Shown: in pieces, positions 1-8,201 of the stretch
How positions within the stretch are numbered: the stretch's first letter is position 1
Layout: the number at the start of each line of letters is the position of its first letter
Source of the DNA: Halopseudomonas bauzanensis
GTDB lineage: Bacteria; Pseudomonadota; Gammaproteobacteria; Pseudomonadales; Pseudomonadaceae
Length of the DNA stretch: 64,000 nt
NCBI RefSeq assembly: GCF_900114735.1
Contig: NZ_FOUA01000005.1
Span: 1-64,000 of the forward strand
Reading direction: 5' to 3'
Notes under the pieces: generated by a model
The model's input: only the letters and a program-made list of their open reading frames with translations
Databases searched by the model: none
Told to the model about the DNA's origin: nothing
Program-made: the position numbers and the translations under genes

Positions 1-335
1 ATGGTGGTGCGGATCACATGACCGCGACGAACGCCCTGCAGGCCCAGTTGACGCATCAGCCGCTGTACCGTGCAGCGAGCAATATCAATGCCCTCACGCT
101 TGAGTTGCTTCCAGACTTTCACGACGCCATAGCACTGCATGTTGTCATCCCAGACTCGCTGGATTTTATCGCTCAACAGCTCGTCCTGTTTGGCACGAGC
201 GCTTCGCAGTTCGGGTTGACGGGCTTTGGCTGCATGCACGTAATAACCGGACGGAGCGATCTGGATTACCCGACAGATCGACTCGACTCCGTAGCGGTCA
301 CGGTACTCGTCAACGAAGGCGTTCAGGGTTTGTTG
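1..335 (-). pseudogene. IS3-family transposase orfB, N-terminal part
   Basis: In the -1 frame relative to orfA the sequence reads [20 protein letters not shown] and, further on, YGVVKVWKQLKREGI and VQRLMRQLGLQGVRRG. This is the HTH_21-type N-terminal region of IS3-family OrfB that precedes the rve (DDE) integrase core. No stop interrupts it within the window; the catalytic domain would lie beyond base 1. It is normally expressed as an OrfAB fusion, so with orfA truncated it is probably not functional. I call it a pseudogene on that inference; orfB itself shows no lesion here. Confidence 0.7.
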
Positions 336-473
336 CGGCGCCGGGGTGCCGGCCAGTCGGGCTCCGCCTGGGCAAAATACGCACTGGCCAGGCGCAGAAT
401 CTCGTTCGCTTTGCGCAGTTCCCGGTTCTCGCGTTCCAGAGCCTGACGGGTGTCTAGAATACTCGGGGCGATT
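323..473 (-). pseudogene. IS3-family orfA, 5'-truncated
   Basis: The frame reads ...[17 protein letters not shown]... followed by ASAYFAQAE, the leucine-zipper tail of IS3-family OrfA proteins, and stops at TGA (323-325). A stop codon at the IS end closes the frame upstream. No start codon and no helix-turn-helix region (normally about the first 60-70 residues) is present, so the gene is broken at the 5' side. The frameshift region with orfB lies just before its stop. Confidence 0.7.
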
Positions 474-475
474 CA
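449..475 (-). repeat. Terminal inverted repeat-like end of the IS remnant
   Basis: Read on the minus strand from 475 it begins TGAATCGCCCCGAG, a form I associate with ends of IS3-family elements in pseudomonads. The partner repeat is not in the window, so this rests on resemblance and position only. Confidence 0.5.
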
Positions 476-483
476 GTGTGTGA

Positions 484-1305
484 TCAGCGGCGAATGAACG
501 CCAGCACGTCCGTGTTGAACTCATCGGCGTTCACTTGCGCCAGCCCATGGGAGTCGCCCGGATAGATTTTCAGGATAGCGTCTTTAACGATCCTTACAGC
601 CAGCTCAGCAGAAGCAGCCAGCGGGACGATCTGATCATCGTCGCCATGAATGAACAATACAGGCTTGTCGATGGCTTGCAGGTCAGCGGTGTAATCGACT
701 GCGGAGAACTCATGGATACAGTCAAAGTGCGCCTTGATGCCGCCCTGCATACCCTGCAGCCAGAACGCCTCCTTTAGACCTTCATTGACTGCAGCTCCTT
801 CCCGATTGAATCCATAGAACGGCACGGTCAGATCCCGGAAGAACTGCGAGCGGTCCGACGTAACGCCCGCACGAATGCCGTCGAACGCTTCCATTGGGGT
901 GCCATCAGGATTGCTCTCGGTTTTCAGCATCAAGGGCGGCACCGCGCCGACCATTACCACTTTAGCCACCCGCGCAGAACCATGGCGGCCGATATAGTGC
1001 GCCACCTCCCCGCCCCCGGTTGAATGACCAACCATGATGACGTTGCGAAGATCCAGATGCTTAAACAGCTCCGCAAGATCGTCAGCATAACGATCCATAT
1101 TGTTACCATCCCAGGTCTGCTCCGACCGGCCATGGCCCCGGCGATCATGGGCAATGACCCGATAGCCCTGCTGACCGAAGAACAACATCTGGTTATCCCA
1201 GGCATCAGATGACAGCGGCCAGCCGTGGGAGAAAAAGATCGGCTGGCCTGAGCCCCAATCTTTGTAGAAAAGAGTGACGTTATCGCTAGTGGTGAAGGTA
1301 GTCAT
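484..1305 (-). CDS. Alpha/beta hydrolase, cofactor-free haloperoxidase (arylesterase) type
   Basis: This 273-residue protein has the length and motifs of the bacterial non-haem chloroperoxidase/arylesterase family. The nucleophile elbow GHSTGG places the serine at residue 95, HGDDDQIVP near 220-228 supplies the acid (probably Asp224), and DSHGLA supplies His253. The HGWP motif near 27-30 forms the oxyanion region. No signal peptide is seen, so it should act in the cytoplasm as an ester or lactone hydrolase, with perhydrolase side activity known for the family. The start has AGGAG seven bases upstream. It is monocistronic, 8 bases from the IS remnant and divergent from the PhoD-like gene. The natural substrate cannot be told from sequence. 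Confidence 0.85.
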   Translation of the reverse strand: MTTFTTSDNVTLFYKDWGSGQPIFFSHGWPLSSDAWDNQMLFFGQQGYRVIAHDRRGHGRSEQTWDGNNMDRYADDLAELFKHLDLRNVIMVGHSTGGGEVAHYIGRHGSARVAKVVMVGAVPPLMLKTESNPDGTPMEAFDGIRAGVTSDRSQFFRDLTVPFYGFNREGAAVNEGLKEAFWLQGMQGGIKAHFDCIHEFSAVDYTADLQAIDKPVLFIHGDDDQIVPLAASAELAVRIVKDAILKIYPGDSHGLAQVNADEFNTDVLAFIRR

Positions 1306-1534
1306 GGTATGGCTCCTGCAGGTGGATGCCTCAAGGACGGTATAGCGAGTAACCAGAGTGATGATAGAACAAGGATGTCGCGTTGGGATGAATGTGAGGT
1401 TGGTTGGTGGAATTGGTAAGGCAACTCATCGATGCGAGTCACCGTCGGCTCTGAACTAAATATGGCGGCTAAAGTCTTTGATAAGGCTCTGCTACGCTGT
1501 TCCGGCCTCTTCACATTCGACTACCCTATTCCCA

Positions 1535-3514
1535 ATGACCCAAGTCCCAATACCCGATGCCCTTCCTCCCGTGCTTGCCGGCCCTATCCTGCGCCGCCTT
1601 GAACCGGGCCGCCTGGTGTTATGGCTGGTCGGCAGTACGCCGCTGCACTTGATGCTGGAACTTGAGCCCGAGGCTGGGACGGTCAGGCGGGTGAATCTTG
1701 ACTCTAGCTGCTGCCGCGTTCTTCCCATCGGCCGTCATGCGTACTTGCATTTGGTCGATGTGAGCCTGCCGGAGCCGCTGCCGCAGGACACGCTGATTCA
1801 TTACGACTTGATCGTCGCACTGGAGAACGGTGTTGAAGCCAACATCGCGCAATGGGCGCCGCACCTGTTGCATGAGGGCGCGACGCGGCCGAGTCTGGTG
1901 CTGCGCAGCCGCGCGGATGACATTCTCTATGGTTCCTGTCGCAAACCGCATCATCCCGCGCGAGACGGGCTTGCGCGGGCCGACAGCCTGTTAGCCGAGC
2001 ACATCGGGCAGGCGGACGCGCGCCCTGCCATGCTCATGCTGTGCGGCGACCAGGTGTATGCCGATGATGTGGCGGGCCCCATGCTCGCGGCGGTCCATGC
2101 GTTGATCCGGCGCCTTGGTCTCTATGGCGAAAGTCTGGAAGGTGCAGTTGTCACCGACAGTGAGGAGCTGTATGCCCACCCCGCCGGTTATTACCGCCGC
2201 GAGGAGTTGCTGCCCGCCTTCAAGTCCAACGAGGCGCTGCGTGAGCGGTTCTTTGGCGGTGTGGAAAAGCCGATCTTCACCACCGCCAATGCGCACAACC
2301 ACCTGGTGACGCTGGCCGAGGTGATGGCCATGTATCTGTTGGTGTGGTCGCCGGTGCCCTGGCAGCTCGTATCAGAGCCACAAATGCCCGCGCTGGATGC
2401 AGAGCATATGGTCCGCTGGCAAGACGAGGCCGATGCTATACGAGGCTTCTGCCGCGATCTGCCACAGGCCGCCCGCCTGTTCGCCCACATCCAGACGCTG
2501 ATGATCTTTGATGACCATGACATCACCGACGACTGGAACCTCTCGGCGAAGTGGGAAAGCACCGCCTATGGTCATCCTTTCTCGCGGCGCATCATGGGCA
2601 ATGCCCTGCTGGCCTATATGCTGTGCCAGGGCTGGGGTAACCGTCCCGATGTGTTTGCCGGGCTGCTCGACGAGACGGAGGCGCTGACCGCGGCGCTCGA
2701 TAGTCAGGCCCGGCTTGATGCTGCCGCCCAGGACGCGCTCATCGGTCAGTTGCTGGCGTTTAATCAATGGGATTATGTGCTACGCACGCACCCTACTGTC
2801 ATCGTGCTCGATACTCGTACGCGGCGCTGGCGTAGCCGGCGCTTACCCAGCCGCCCCTCGGGCTTGATGAACTGGGAGTCGCTGGTCGAGCTGCAGCATG
2901 AATTGCTGGATGAAACCGCGGCGGTGATCGTGTCACCAACGCCGATGTTCGGGGTCAAGCTGATCGAGGTCATCCAACGAATCTGTGCCTTCGCCGGCCA
3001 TGCCCTGACTGTCGATGCCGAGAACTGGATGGCTCATCGTGGCGCGGCCAATGTCATGCTCAATATATTTCGGCATTCCCGCACGCCGGGCAATTACGTG
3101 GTCCTGTCGGGCGATGTGCATTACTCCTTCGCCTACGATGTGCAGGTGCGTGATCGAGAGCGCGCACCACACATCTGGCAGATCACCAGCAGTGGCATCA
3201 AGAATGAGTTTCCGCGGCGTCTGCTCGATTGGCTGGACCGGCTCAACCGCTGGCTCTACTCGCCGCGCTCGCCACTGAACTGGTTCACCCAGCGCCGCGA
3301 CCTGAAGATACGCCCTCGCCTGCCTGATCAGCGCCACCGTGGCGAACGCGTCTGGAACGGTGCCGGGATCGGACAGGTACTCCTTGATGCACAGGGCCGG
3401 CCTACCCGCATCCTCCAGCACAACGCCGATGGTCGGCCTTCCACTCAGTTTCTGACACCGGGCGCTTCCACCGCCGCTGACGTGACTGTTGAACAGCGAG
3501 GCTCCAGTGCGTAG
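1535..3514 (+). CDS. PhoD-like metallophosphatase family protein
   Basis: A 659-residue protein with the binuclear-metal motifs of the PhoD-like phosphatase fold: CGDQVYADDVAGP in the N-terminal third, FDDHDITDDW in the middle and LSGDVHYSFAYD near the C-terminus. Phosphodiesterase or alkaline-phosphatase activity is known for the family; the substrate here is unknown. Unlike classical PhoD it has no twin-arginine or Sec signal, so it is probably cytoplasmic. I chose the ATG at 1535 because the preceding 19 in-frame residues look like leader sequence; neither start has a strong ribosome site. It ends 15 bases before the convergent GFA gene. Confidence 0.75.
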   Translation: MTQVPIPDALPPVLAGPILRRLEPGRLVLWLVGSTPLHLMLELEPEAGTVRRVNLDSSCCRVLPIGRHAYLHLVDVSLPEPLPQDTLIHYDLIVALENGVEANIAQWAPHLLHEGATRPSLVLRSRADDILYGSCRKPHHPARDGLARADSLLAEHIGQADARPAMLMLCGDQVYADDVAGPMLAAVHALIRRLGLYGESLEGAVVTDSEELYAHPAGYYRREELLPAFKSNEALRERFFGGVEKPIFTTANAHNHLVTLAEVMAMYLLVWSPVPWQLVSEPQMPALDAEHMVRWQDEADAIRGFCRDLPQAARLFAHIQTLMIFDDHDITDDWNLSAKWESTAYGHPFSRRIMGNALLAYMLCQGWGNRPDVFAGLLDETEALTAALDSQARLDAAAQDALIGQLLAFNQWDYVLRTHPTVIVLDTRTRRWRSRRLPSRPSGLMNWESLVELQHELLDETAAVIVSPTPMFGVKLIEVIQRICAFAGHALTVDAENWMAHRGAANVMLNIFRHSRTPGNYVVLSGDVHYSFAYDVQVRDRERAPHIWQITSSGIKNEFPRRLLDWLDRLNRWLYSPRSPLNWFTQRRDLKIRPRLPDQRHRGERVWNGAGIGQVLLDAQGRPTRILQHNADGRPSTQFLTPGASTAADVTVEQRGSSA

Positions 3515-3529
3515 CTGCTCTGGCAGCGA

Positions 3530-3898
3530 CTATCGGTCACGCTCATAGCGGTCGGTCAGCGGAAACGCCGGCAACCAGGCCTCGCGCCGGATGGTCCACA
3601 GCTCGTAGGTTGGCTTGAGCTGATCAATGGCGTCCAGCGAGCCCAGGTTCACTTCTATTTCATCTGCGGTGTGCCCAAAGACTGACGATCCGCAGCGGGG
3701 GCAAAAATGGCGCCCCTGATACTCGTGCGTCTCGCCGGTCACGGTGACGGCGTCCTGGGAAAAGATGGCTGAGCTATGGAAGAGCGCGCCGTGATGCTTG
3801 CGGCAGTCCAGGCAGTGACAGATGCCGACGCGGTCTGGCTGCCCGGTTGCGGTGAGACGAACGTTGCCACAGAGGCAACTGCCGGTGAAGTGGGTCAT
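3530..3898 (-). CDS. GFA (glutathione-dependent formaldehyde-activating/CENP-V) fold protein
   Basis: A 122-residue zinc-binding protein of the GFA family. Cysteines fall in the family pattern: Cys8 and Cys10 (GSCLCG), the CHCLDC cluster (27, 29, 32) and FCPRCG (66, 69). The family is named after Paracoccus Gfa but most members, including single-domain proteins like this, have no proven role in formaldehyde metabolism. It stands alone, convergent with the PhoD-like gene. Function should be recorded as zinc protein of unknown role. Confidence 0.8.
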   Translation of the reverse strand: MTHFTGSCLCGNVRLTATGQPDRVGICHCLDCRKHHGALFHSSAIFSQDAVTVTGETHEYQGRHFCPRCGSSVFGHTADEIEVNLGSLDAIDQLKPTYELWTIRREAWLPAFPLTDRYERDR

Positions 3899-4092
3899 GT
3901 TGCGTTCTCTAAGACAGGAAGCGTTATCAACCTACTAATCAAACGCCTTTTCGAACGGCAGCGGCAATAGTCTTTCTGGCCTCACCGACCGACGGCCCGT
4001 CGTCGGGTACGATCGCGGCTGAGGCGCTCGACAACCGAAAAAAAACGGCAGCCGTTTCTGCGGCTCGGAGCAAAGCAAAGGAAAAAAGGGCA
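3899..4092. other. Intergenic stretch with no gene recognised
   Basis: Between the GFA gene start and the tRNA terminator I see A-rich sequence and short open frames without ribosome sites or recognisable products. The GFA promoter must lie here but I cannot place it. Confidence 0.5.
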
Positions 4093-4126
4093 AAAAAAAA
4101 GGACCGACAACAAGTGTCGGCCCTTT
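4093..4126 (-). terminator. Rho-independent terminator of the tRNA operon
   Basis: On the minus strand a GGGCCGACA / TGTCGGTCC hairpin with a short loop is followed by a run of nine T. It lies 7 bases beyond the last tRNA of the Ala-Glu-Ala cluster and fits a terminator for it. Confidence 0.8.
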
Positions 4127-4133
4127 AAAAAAA

Positions 4134-4209
4134 TGGTGGAGCTATGCGGGATCGAACCGCAGACCTCCTGCATGCCATGCAGGCGCTCTCCCAGCTGAGC
4201 TATAGCCCC
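4134..4209 (-). tRNA. tRNA-Ala (anticodon GGC)
   Basis: A 76-base cloverleaf including an encoded CCA end. The acceptor stem starts GGGGCTA, the anticodon loop reads TGGCA inside the stem CCTGCA/TGCAGG, and the T arm is GGTTCGATCC. It is identical in sequence to the second copy at 4428-4503. It is third in the operon. Confidence 0.95.
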
Positions 4210-4248
4210 GTGGTCTTTCGACCCCGACACCGAAGTGTCGGTAAAAAA

Positions 4249-4324
4249 TGGCGTCCCCTAGGGGACTCGAACCCCTGTTACCGCCGTGAAAGGGCGGTGT
4301 CCTAGGCCACTAGACGAAGGGGAC
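4249..4324 (-). tRNA. tRNA-Glu (anticodon TTC)
   Basis: A 76-base tRNA with encoded CCA. The acceptor stem starts GTCCCCT, the anticodon loop contains CTTTCAC with anticodon TTC, and the T arm is GGTTCGAGTCC. It sits between two identical alanine tRNAs and next to the gene for its own synthetase, gltX. Confidence 0.95.
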
Positions 4325-4427
4325 GCAAACCCTTCTCGAAACGATGTTTGTCGTTTCATCACCAGATATGCAGTAAAGCATATCGGCTAGTGTAAAACAG
4401 GTCATCACAAAGCAATGACCCAAAAAT

Positions 4428-4503
4428 TGGTGGAGCTATGCGGGATCGAACCGCAGACCTCCTGCATGCCATGCAGGCGCTCTCCCAGCTGAGCTATAGC
4501 CCC
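4428..4503 (-). tRNA. tRNA-Ala (anticodon GGC), second copy
   Basis: A 76-base tRNA identical to that at 4134-4209. It is the first gene of the cluster and lies 19 bases downstream of a strong sigma-70 promoter on the same strand. Confidence 0.95.
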
Positions 4504-4522
4504 GTCGTTCTGGACGGGGCGC

Positions 4523-4551
4523 ATATTAGGTCTCTCACCAAAAACTGTCAA
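4523..4551 (-). promoter_or_regulatory. Sigma-70 promoter of the tRNA operon
   Basis: Minus strand: a consensus -35 TTGACA, a 17-base spacer and a -10 TAATAT, followed by the GC-rich stretch GCGCCCCG. Such a GC-rich discriminator is typical of stringently controlled stable-RNA promoters. The order and spacing place transcription start shortly before tRNA-Ala. Confidence 0.85.
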
Positions 4552-4596
4552 CAGAAAATTACGCAAAACAGCAACTTATAGCCAATTAGCCCGAAA

Positions 4597-6084
4597 TCAC
4601 TGGGCGCTGGCAAAGTCCGCCAACAGCTTTTCCCAGGCCTTCACTTCCTTCTTCGACGCACCGCCGAGCAGCTCCAGCGCCTGACGCAGGCGGAAGCGGG
4701 TCAGATCCGGCCCCAGGTGGGCCATGGCATCGAGTACCGAGACCGAGCTGGCCTGGCCGGTGATGGCCACGAACAGCAGCGGCATCAGGTCCCGCAGCTT
4801 GAGCTGCAGCCCCTCGGCGACCTGCTGGATGCTGGCGGTAATGCCGTCCTTGTCCCACTGACGCAGCGCTTCGAGCTTCCACAGCAGCAGCTGCAGGGTC
4901 TGGCGCACTTCATCCTGGGAGAGCTTCTTGTGGGCGAACTGGGCCGGGTCCAGTTCCAGCTTGCCGGTCATGAAGAAACCAGCCAGCGGTATCAGGTCGC
5001 TGAAGGTTTCCACGCGGCTCTGCACCAGCGGCACGATGGGGCGCAGATAATCGCTGTTGAGCGCCCACTTCTGTACGGCGTCCACGAAATCCTGCTCGGA
5101 CAGATCGCGAATCCACTGCCCGTTCAGCCAGGCGAGCTTCTCGACATCGAAGATCGGCCCGCCGAGGGAGACCCGCTGGATATCGAAATGCTCGACCATC
5201 TCTTCCAGGGAGAATTTCTCGCGTTCATCCGGCATGGACCAGCCCATGCGGCCCAGATAGTTGAGCAGCGCCTGGGGCAGATAGCCCATGCGCTGATAGA
5301 AGATGATGCTGGTCGGGTTCTTGCGCTTGGACAGCTTGCTCTTGTCCGGGTTGCGCAGCAACGGCATGTGGCACAGCTGCGGCATGTCCCAGCCGAAATA
5401 CTGATACAGCAGGATGTGCTTGGGCGCCGAGTTGATCCACTCCTCGCCCCGCAGCACATGAGTGATCTGCATCAGGTGATCGTCGACCACGTTGGCCAGG
5501 TGGTAGGTAGGCAGGCCATCGGCTTTCATCAGCACCTGCATGTCGACCTGTTCCCAGGGGATCTCGATTTCGCCGCGCAGCATGTCCTGCACCTTGCAGA
5601 TGCCGCTCGCGGGTACCTTCATGCGCACCACGTGGGGCTCGCCGGCGGCGACCCGCTGGGTCACTTCCTGCTCGGACAGATGCAGGCAGTGGCCGTCATA
5701 GCCGGGAGTCTGCTTGTTGGCCATCTGTTCGGCGCGCAGCGTATCGAGGCGCTCGGAGGTACAGAAGCAGCGGAACGCGTGCCCTTTGGCAATCAGCTGT
5801 TCGCTGTGCTCATGGTAGATGGCGCTGCGCTCGCTCTGGCGGTACGGACCATGGGCGCCGCCGATATCCGGACCTTCGTCCCACTCCAGCCCCAGCCAGC
5901 GCAGGGAGTCGAGAATCTGCTGCTCCGACTCGGCACTGGAGCGCACCTGATCGGTATCCTCGATGCGCAGGATGAACTGACCACCATGCTGGCGGGCGAA
6001 GCACTGATTGAACAGCGCGATATAGGCGGTGCCTACATGGGGATCTCCAGTGGGCGACGGAGCAATACGGGTACGGACGGTCAT
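4597..6084 (-). CDS. gltX: Glutamyl-tRNA synthetase
   Basis: This 495-residue class Ic synthetase charges tRNA-Glu with glutamate in the cytoplasm. The HIGH-type motif appears as [12 protein letters not shown] at residues 9-20 and the KMSKS-type motif as SKLSKRKNP. Cysteines of the small zinc site region (FRCFC... near 104-106) are present. The length matches Pseudomonas GltX. The tRNA cluster, including tRNA-Glu, lies immediately downstream on the same strand but has its own promoter. The large open frame on the opposite strand is an artefact of GC-rich codon use. Confidence 0.97.
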   Translation of the reverse strand: MTVRTRIAPSPTGDPHVGTAYIALFNQCFARQHGGQFILRIEDTDQVRSSAESEQQILDSLRWLGLEWDEGPDIGGAHGPYRQSERSAIYHEHSEQLIAKGHAFRCFCTSERLDTLRAEQMANKQTPGYDGHCLHLSEQEVTQRVAAGEPHVVRMKVPASGICKVQDMLRGEIEIPWEQVDMQVLMKADGLPTYHLANVVDDHLMQITHVLRGEEWINSAPKHILLYQYFGWDMPQLCHMPLLRNPDKSKLSKRKNPTSIIFYQRMGYLPQALLNYLGRMGWSMPDEREKFSLEEMVEHFDIQRVSLGGPIFDVEKLAWLNGQWIRDLSEQDFVDAVQKWALNSDYLRPIVPLVQSRVETFSDLIPLAGFFMTGKLELDPAQFAHKKLSQDEVRQTLQLLLWKLEALRQWDKDGITASIQQVAEGLQLKLRDLMPLLFVAITGQASSVSVLDAMAHLGPDLTRFRLRQALELLGGASKKEVKAWEKLLADFASAQ

Positions 6085-6137
6085 GGAATATCTCGATTAC
6101 AGCGGCCGCAGCGGGCCAGATAGTGTGAAGCAACGCC

Positions 6138-7067
6138 TCAGGTTGGGGGCAATGTTACCAGCGGTCCCTCGTCCTGCTCTACCCCGACATTCAGCCGCTC
6201 CCGCAACTGCTCAATCACATAATCGATGAAGGCTTTCACCTTCATCGCCTGGAAACGGCGGGAGGGATACAGGGCATACAGCTCGGTCGAAGGTAACACG
6301 CAATGCTCCAGCACCCGGCACAGGGTACCCTCCGCGACCTGGGCCTCGGCGATGAAGGCCGGCACATTGATCACCCCAGCGCCAGCCAGCGCTGCCTCGC
6401 GGGCGAAGGTAATATTGTTGATGGTCAGCACCGGACTGATAGCCACGCTCACCGCCGGCTCCAGAAAGTGCCATTTCCGCCCGTCATCCATCAGCGTATG
6501 GATACAGCGATGATCGACTAGGTCCTCCGGCTTCTGCGGGGTACCGTGCTCGGCCAGATAGGCCGGGCTGGCGAACAGCTGGCGCGGGCTGTGCATCATC
6601 GACCGCGCCACCAGGCTCGAGTCCTGCGGCCGGCCTCGGTGGATGACGATGTCCACGCCCTCCTCCACCGGATCGACCACCCGCGTGGTCAGCTCGACCT
6701 CGACCTGGATCGCCGGATAGCGGCGCATGAAATCCCCCACCACACCGCCGAGAAACAGCTGGCCGAACTCGATCGGCGAGCTGATGCGCAGCAAGCCGGT
6801 GGGCTCGCGCTGCAACTGCATGATGGCCTGCTCGGCCTCGGCGAATTCCTGCATGATCTGCCGGCAACGCTCGTAATAGGCCTGCCCCACCTCGGTCAGG
6901 CGCAGCTTGCGTGTGGTGCGGTTGAGCAACCGCACGCTCAGGCGCTCTTCCAATTGTGCGATACGGCGGCTGACAGTGGACTTCTGCATGCCCAAGGTCA
7001 TCGCCGCGCTGGTAAAACTGTGACACTCCACCACTCGAGTGAAGATCAGGGCGTCATCCAATCCCAT
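6138..7067 (-). CDS. LysR-family transcriptional regulator
   Basis: A 309-residue LysR-type protein: winged helix-turn-helix in residues 1-60 (FTSAAMTLGMQKSTVSRRIAQLEERL) and a periplasmic-binding-like effector domain from about 90 to 295. It belongs to the CrgA-like group with LRISSPIEFG opening the effector domain. It is divergent from the HlyD/EmrB efflux pair with 102 bases between starts, the arrangement seen at the P. aeruginosa PA3135-PA3137 locus, so it probably controls that pair and itself. The inducer is unknown. Confidence 0.88.
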   Translation of the reverse strand: MGLDDALIFTRVVECHSFTSAAMTLGMQKSTVSRRIAQLEERLSVRLLNRTTRKLRLTEVGQAYYERCRQIMQEFAEAEQAIMQLQREPTGLLRISSPIEFGQLFLGGVVGDFMRRYPAIQVEVELTTRVVDPVEEGVDIVIHRGRPQDSSLVARSMMHSPRQLFASPAYLAEHGTPQKPEDLVDHRCIHTLMDDGRKWHFLEPAVSVAISPVLTINNITFAREAALAGAGVINVPAFIAEAQVAEGTLCRVLEHCVLPSTELYALYPSRRFQAMKVKAFIDYVIEQLRERLNVGVEQDEGPLVTLPPT

Positions 7068-7169
7068 CCACTGTTCCCGTCATGCAACAAAGTTTCCGGA
7101 TTCTAGCGCCATTAGGCCGGTGCGCAACAGTGGTAGAGTGGCTCACACAATAAACAAGGAAAATAAAAC

Positions 7170-8201
7170 ATGCCGTCCCGGGTTCGCACTCGTCTGTTCA
7201 TCTTCCTGTTGCTGATCGCCCTTGCCGCAGCTGCCTTCTTCGCCAACTGGTGGTTCATCAGTCGGCATTACGAAACGACCGACAACGCTTATGTGCATGG
7301 CGACATCACCCGCGTCAGCAGCCAGCTTGCCGCCCAGGTCACCGAAGTGCTGGTCGCCGATAACCAGACCGTCGATACCGGCGACCTGCTGGTACGCCTC
7401 GATGCCCGGGACTTCACCAACGCGCTGGCCCAGGCCCAAGCCAATCTCGCCACCCGTGAAGCCGAGCGCCTGCAGGCCCGCGCCCAACTGCTGCGCCAGG
7501 ACAGCCTGATCGAAGCCGCCCGCGCCGCTGTCGAAGCGCGCAAGGCGGAACAGCGCCGCATCGAACTGGACATCAAGCGCATCCTGCCCCTGCGCCAGTC
7601 CGGCTATGCCTCCGAGGAGCAAGTGAGTAATTTCCGCGCGGAGCTGGATGTCGCCCGGGCGCAGGTGCGGGGCGCCGAAGCCGAACTGCAGACCCAGATT
7701 CTCAGCAAGGACACCCTCGGCGCCGATATCGATCGTCTGGCGGCGCTGATCCAGGCCGCGCAGAGCGAGGTGGACCGGGCCGAGCTGGACCTGTCACGCA
7801 GCGAGATTCATGCACCGGTGCCCGGGCGGGTCGGCCAACGCACCGTGCGCATTGGCCAGAACGTGCAGCCCGGTGATCATCTGCTGGCCCTGGTACCGAG
7901 CCAGGATCTGTGGGTGCAGGCCAACTTCAAGGAAACCCAGATCAAGCGCATGCGCAAGGATCAGCGCGTCACCCTGACCTTCGATGCGTTCGATGACCAA
8001 CCGATGCAGGGCACCATCGACAGCCTGTTCCCCGCCTCCGGCGCACAGTTCAGCCTGCTGCCGCCGGACAACGCCACCGGCAATTTCACCAAGGTGGTGC
8101 AGCGCATTCCGGTAAAAGTCCGCCTCGACCAGGACCATGCACTGAGCCAGGTGATACGTCCGGGTATGTCGGTCAGCGTCAAGGTCGATCTGCGTGACTG
8201 A
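7170..8201 (+). CDS. HlyD/EmrA-family periplasmic adaptor of a multidrug efflux pump
   Basis: A 343-residue membrane-fusion protein. An N-terminal membrane anchor (about residues 7-26) is followed by the biotinyl-lipoyl half (TTDNAYVHGDITRVSSQ), a long coiled-coil hairpin (about 85-205, rich in Ala/Glu/Arg) and the second lipoyl half plus beta-barrel (DLSRSEIHAPVPGRVG...). It would link the inner-membrane transporter encoded next to an outer-membrane TolC-type channel, which is not encoded here. It has a good ribosome site (AAGGA) and its stop overlaps the start of the MFS gene. Confidence 0.9.
   Translation: MPSRVRTRLFIFLLLIALAAAAFFANWWFISRHYETTDNAYVHGDITRVSSQLAAQVTEVLVADNQTVDTGDLLVRLDARDFTNALAQAQANLATREAERLQARAQLLRQDSLIEAARAAVEARKAEQRRIELDIKRILPLRQSGYASEEQVSNFRAELDVARAQVRGAEAELQTQILSKDTLGADIDRLAALIQAAQSEVDRAELDLSRSEIHAPVPGRVGQRTVRIGQNVQPGDHLLALVPSQDLWVQANFKETQIKRMRKDQRVTLTFDAFDDQPMQGTIDSLFPASGAQFSLLPPDNATGNFTKVVQRIPVKVRLDQDHALSQVIRPGMSVSVKVDLRD

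Larger units (their letters stand above)
1..475 (-). mobile_element. IS3-family insertion sequence remnant, running off the left edge
   Basis: On the minus strand this stretch holds, in order, an IS-end-like sequence (449-475, beginning TGAATCGCCCCG), the last part of orfA and the first part of orfB in the -1 frame. That is the usual layout of IS3-family elements that make a fused transposase by -1 frameshifting. The terminal repeat runs directly into the coiled-coil end of orfA, so the DNA-binding N-terminus of orfA has been deleted and this copy should not make a full transposase. It ends 8 bases from the stop of the neighbouring hydrolase gene. The other end lies outside the window. Family assignment is from protein motifs; the exact IS name cannot be given. 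Confidence 0.75.

Noticed and set aside
4338-4357. GAAAC-GAT-GTTTG match to the PsrA pattern
   Set aside because: It is in the spacer of the tRNA operon and part of a GAAACGA/TCGTTTC processing-type hairpin; it shows that the pattern arises by chance.
4717-6123. 468-codon open frame on the plus strand
   Set aside because: It lies wholly opposite gltX, has no ribosome site or recognisable domain, and reflects GC-rich third codon positions of gltX.
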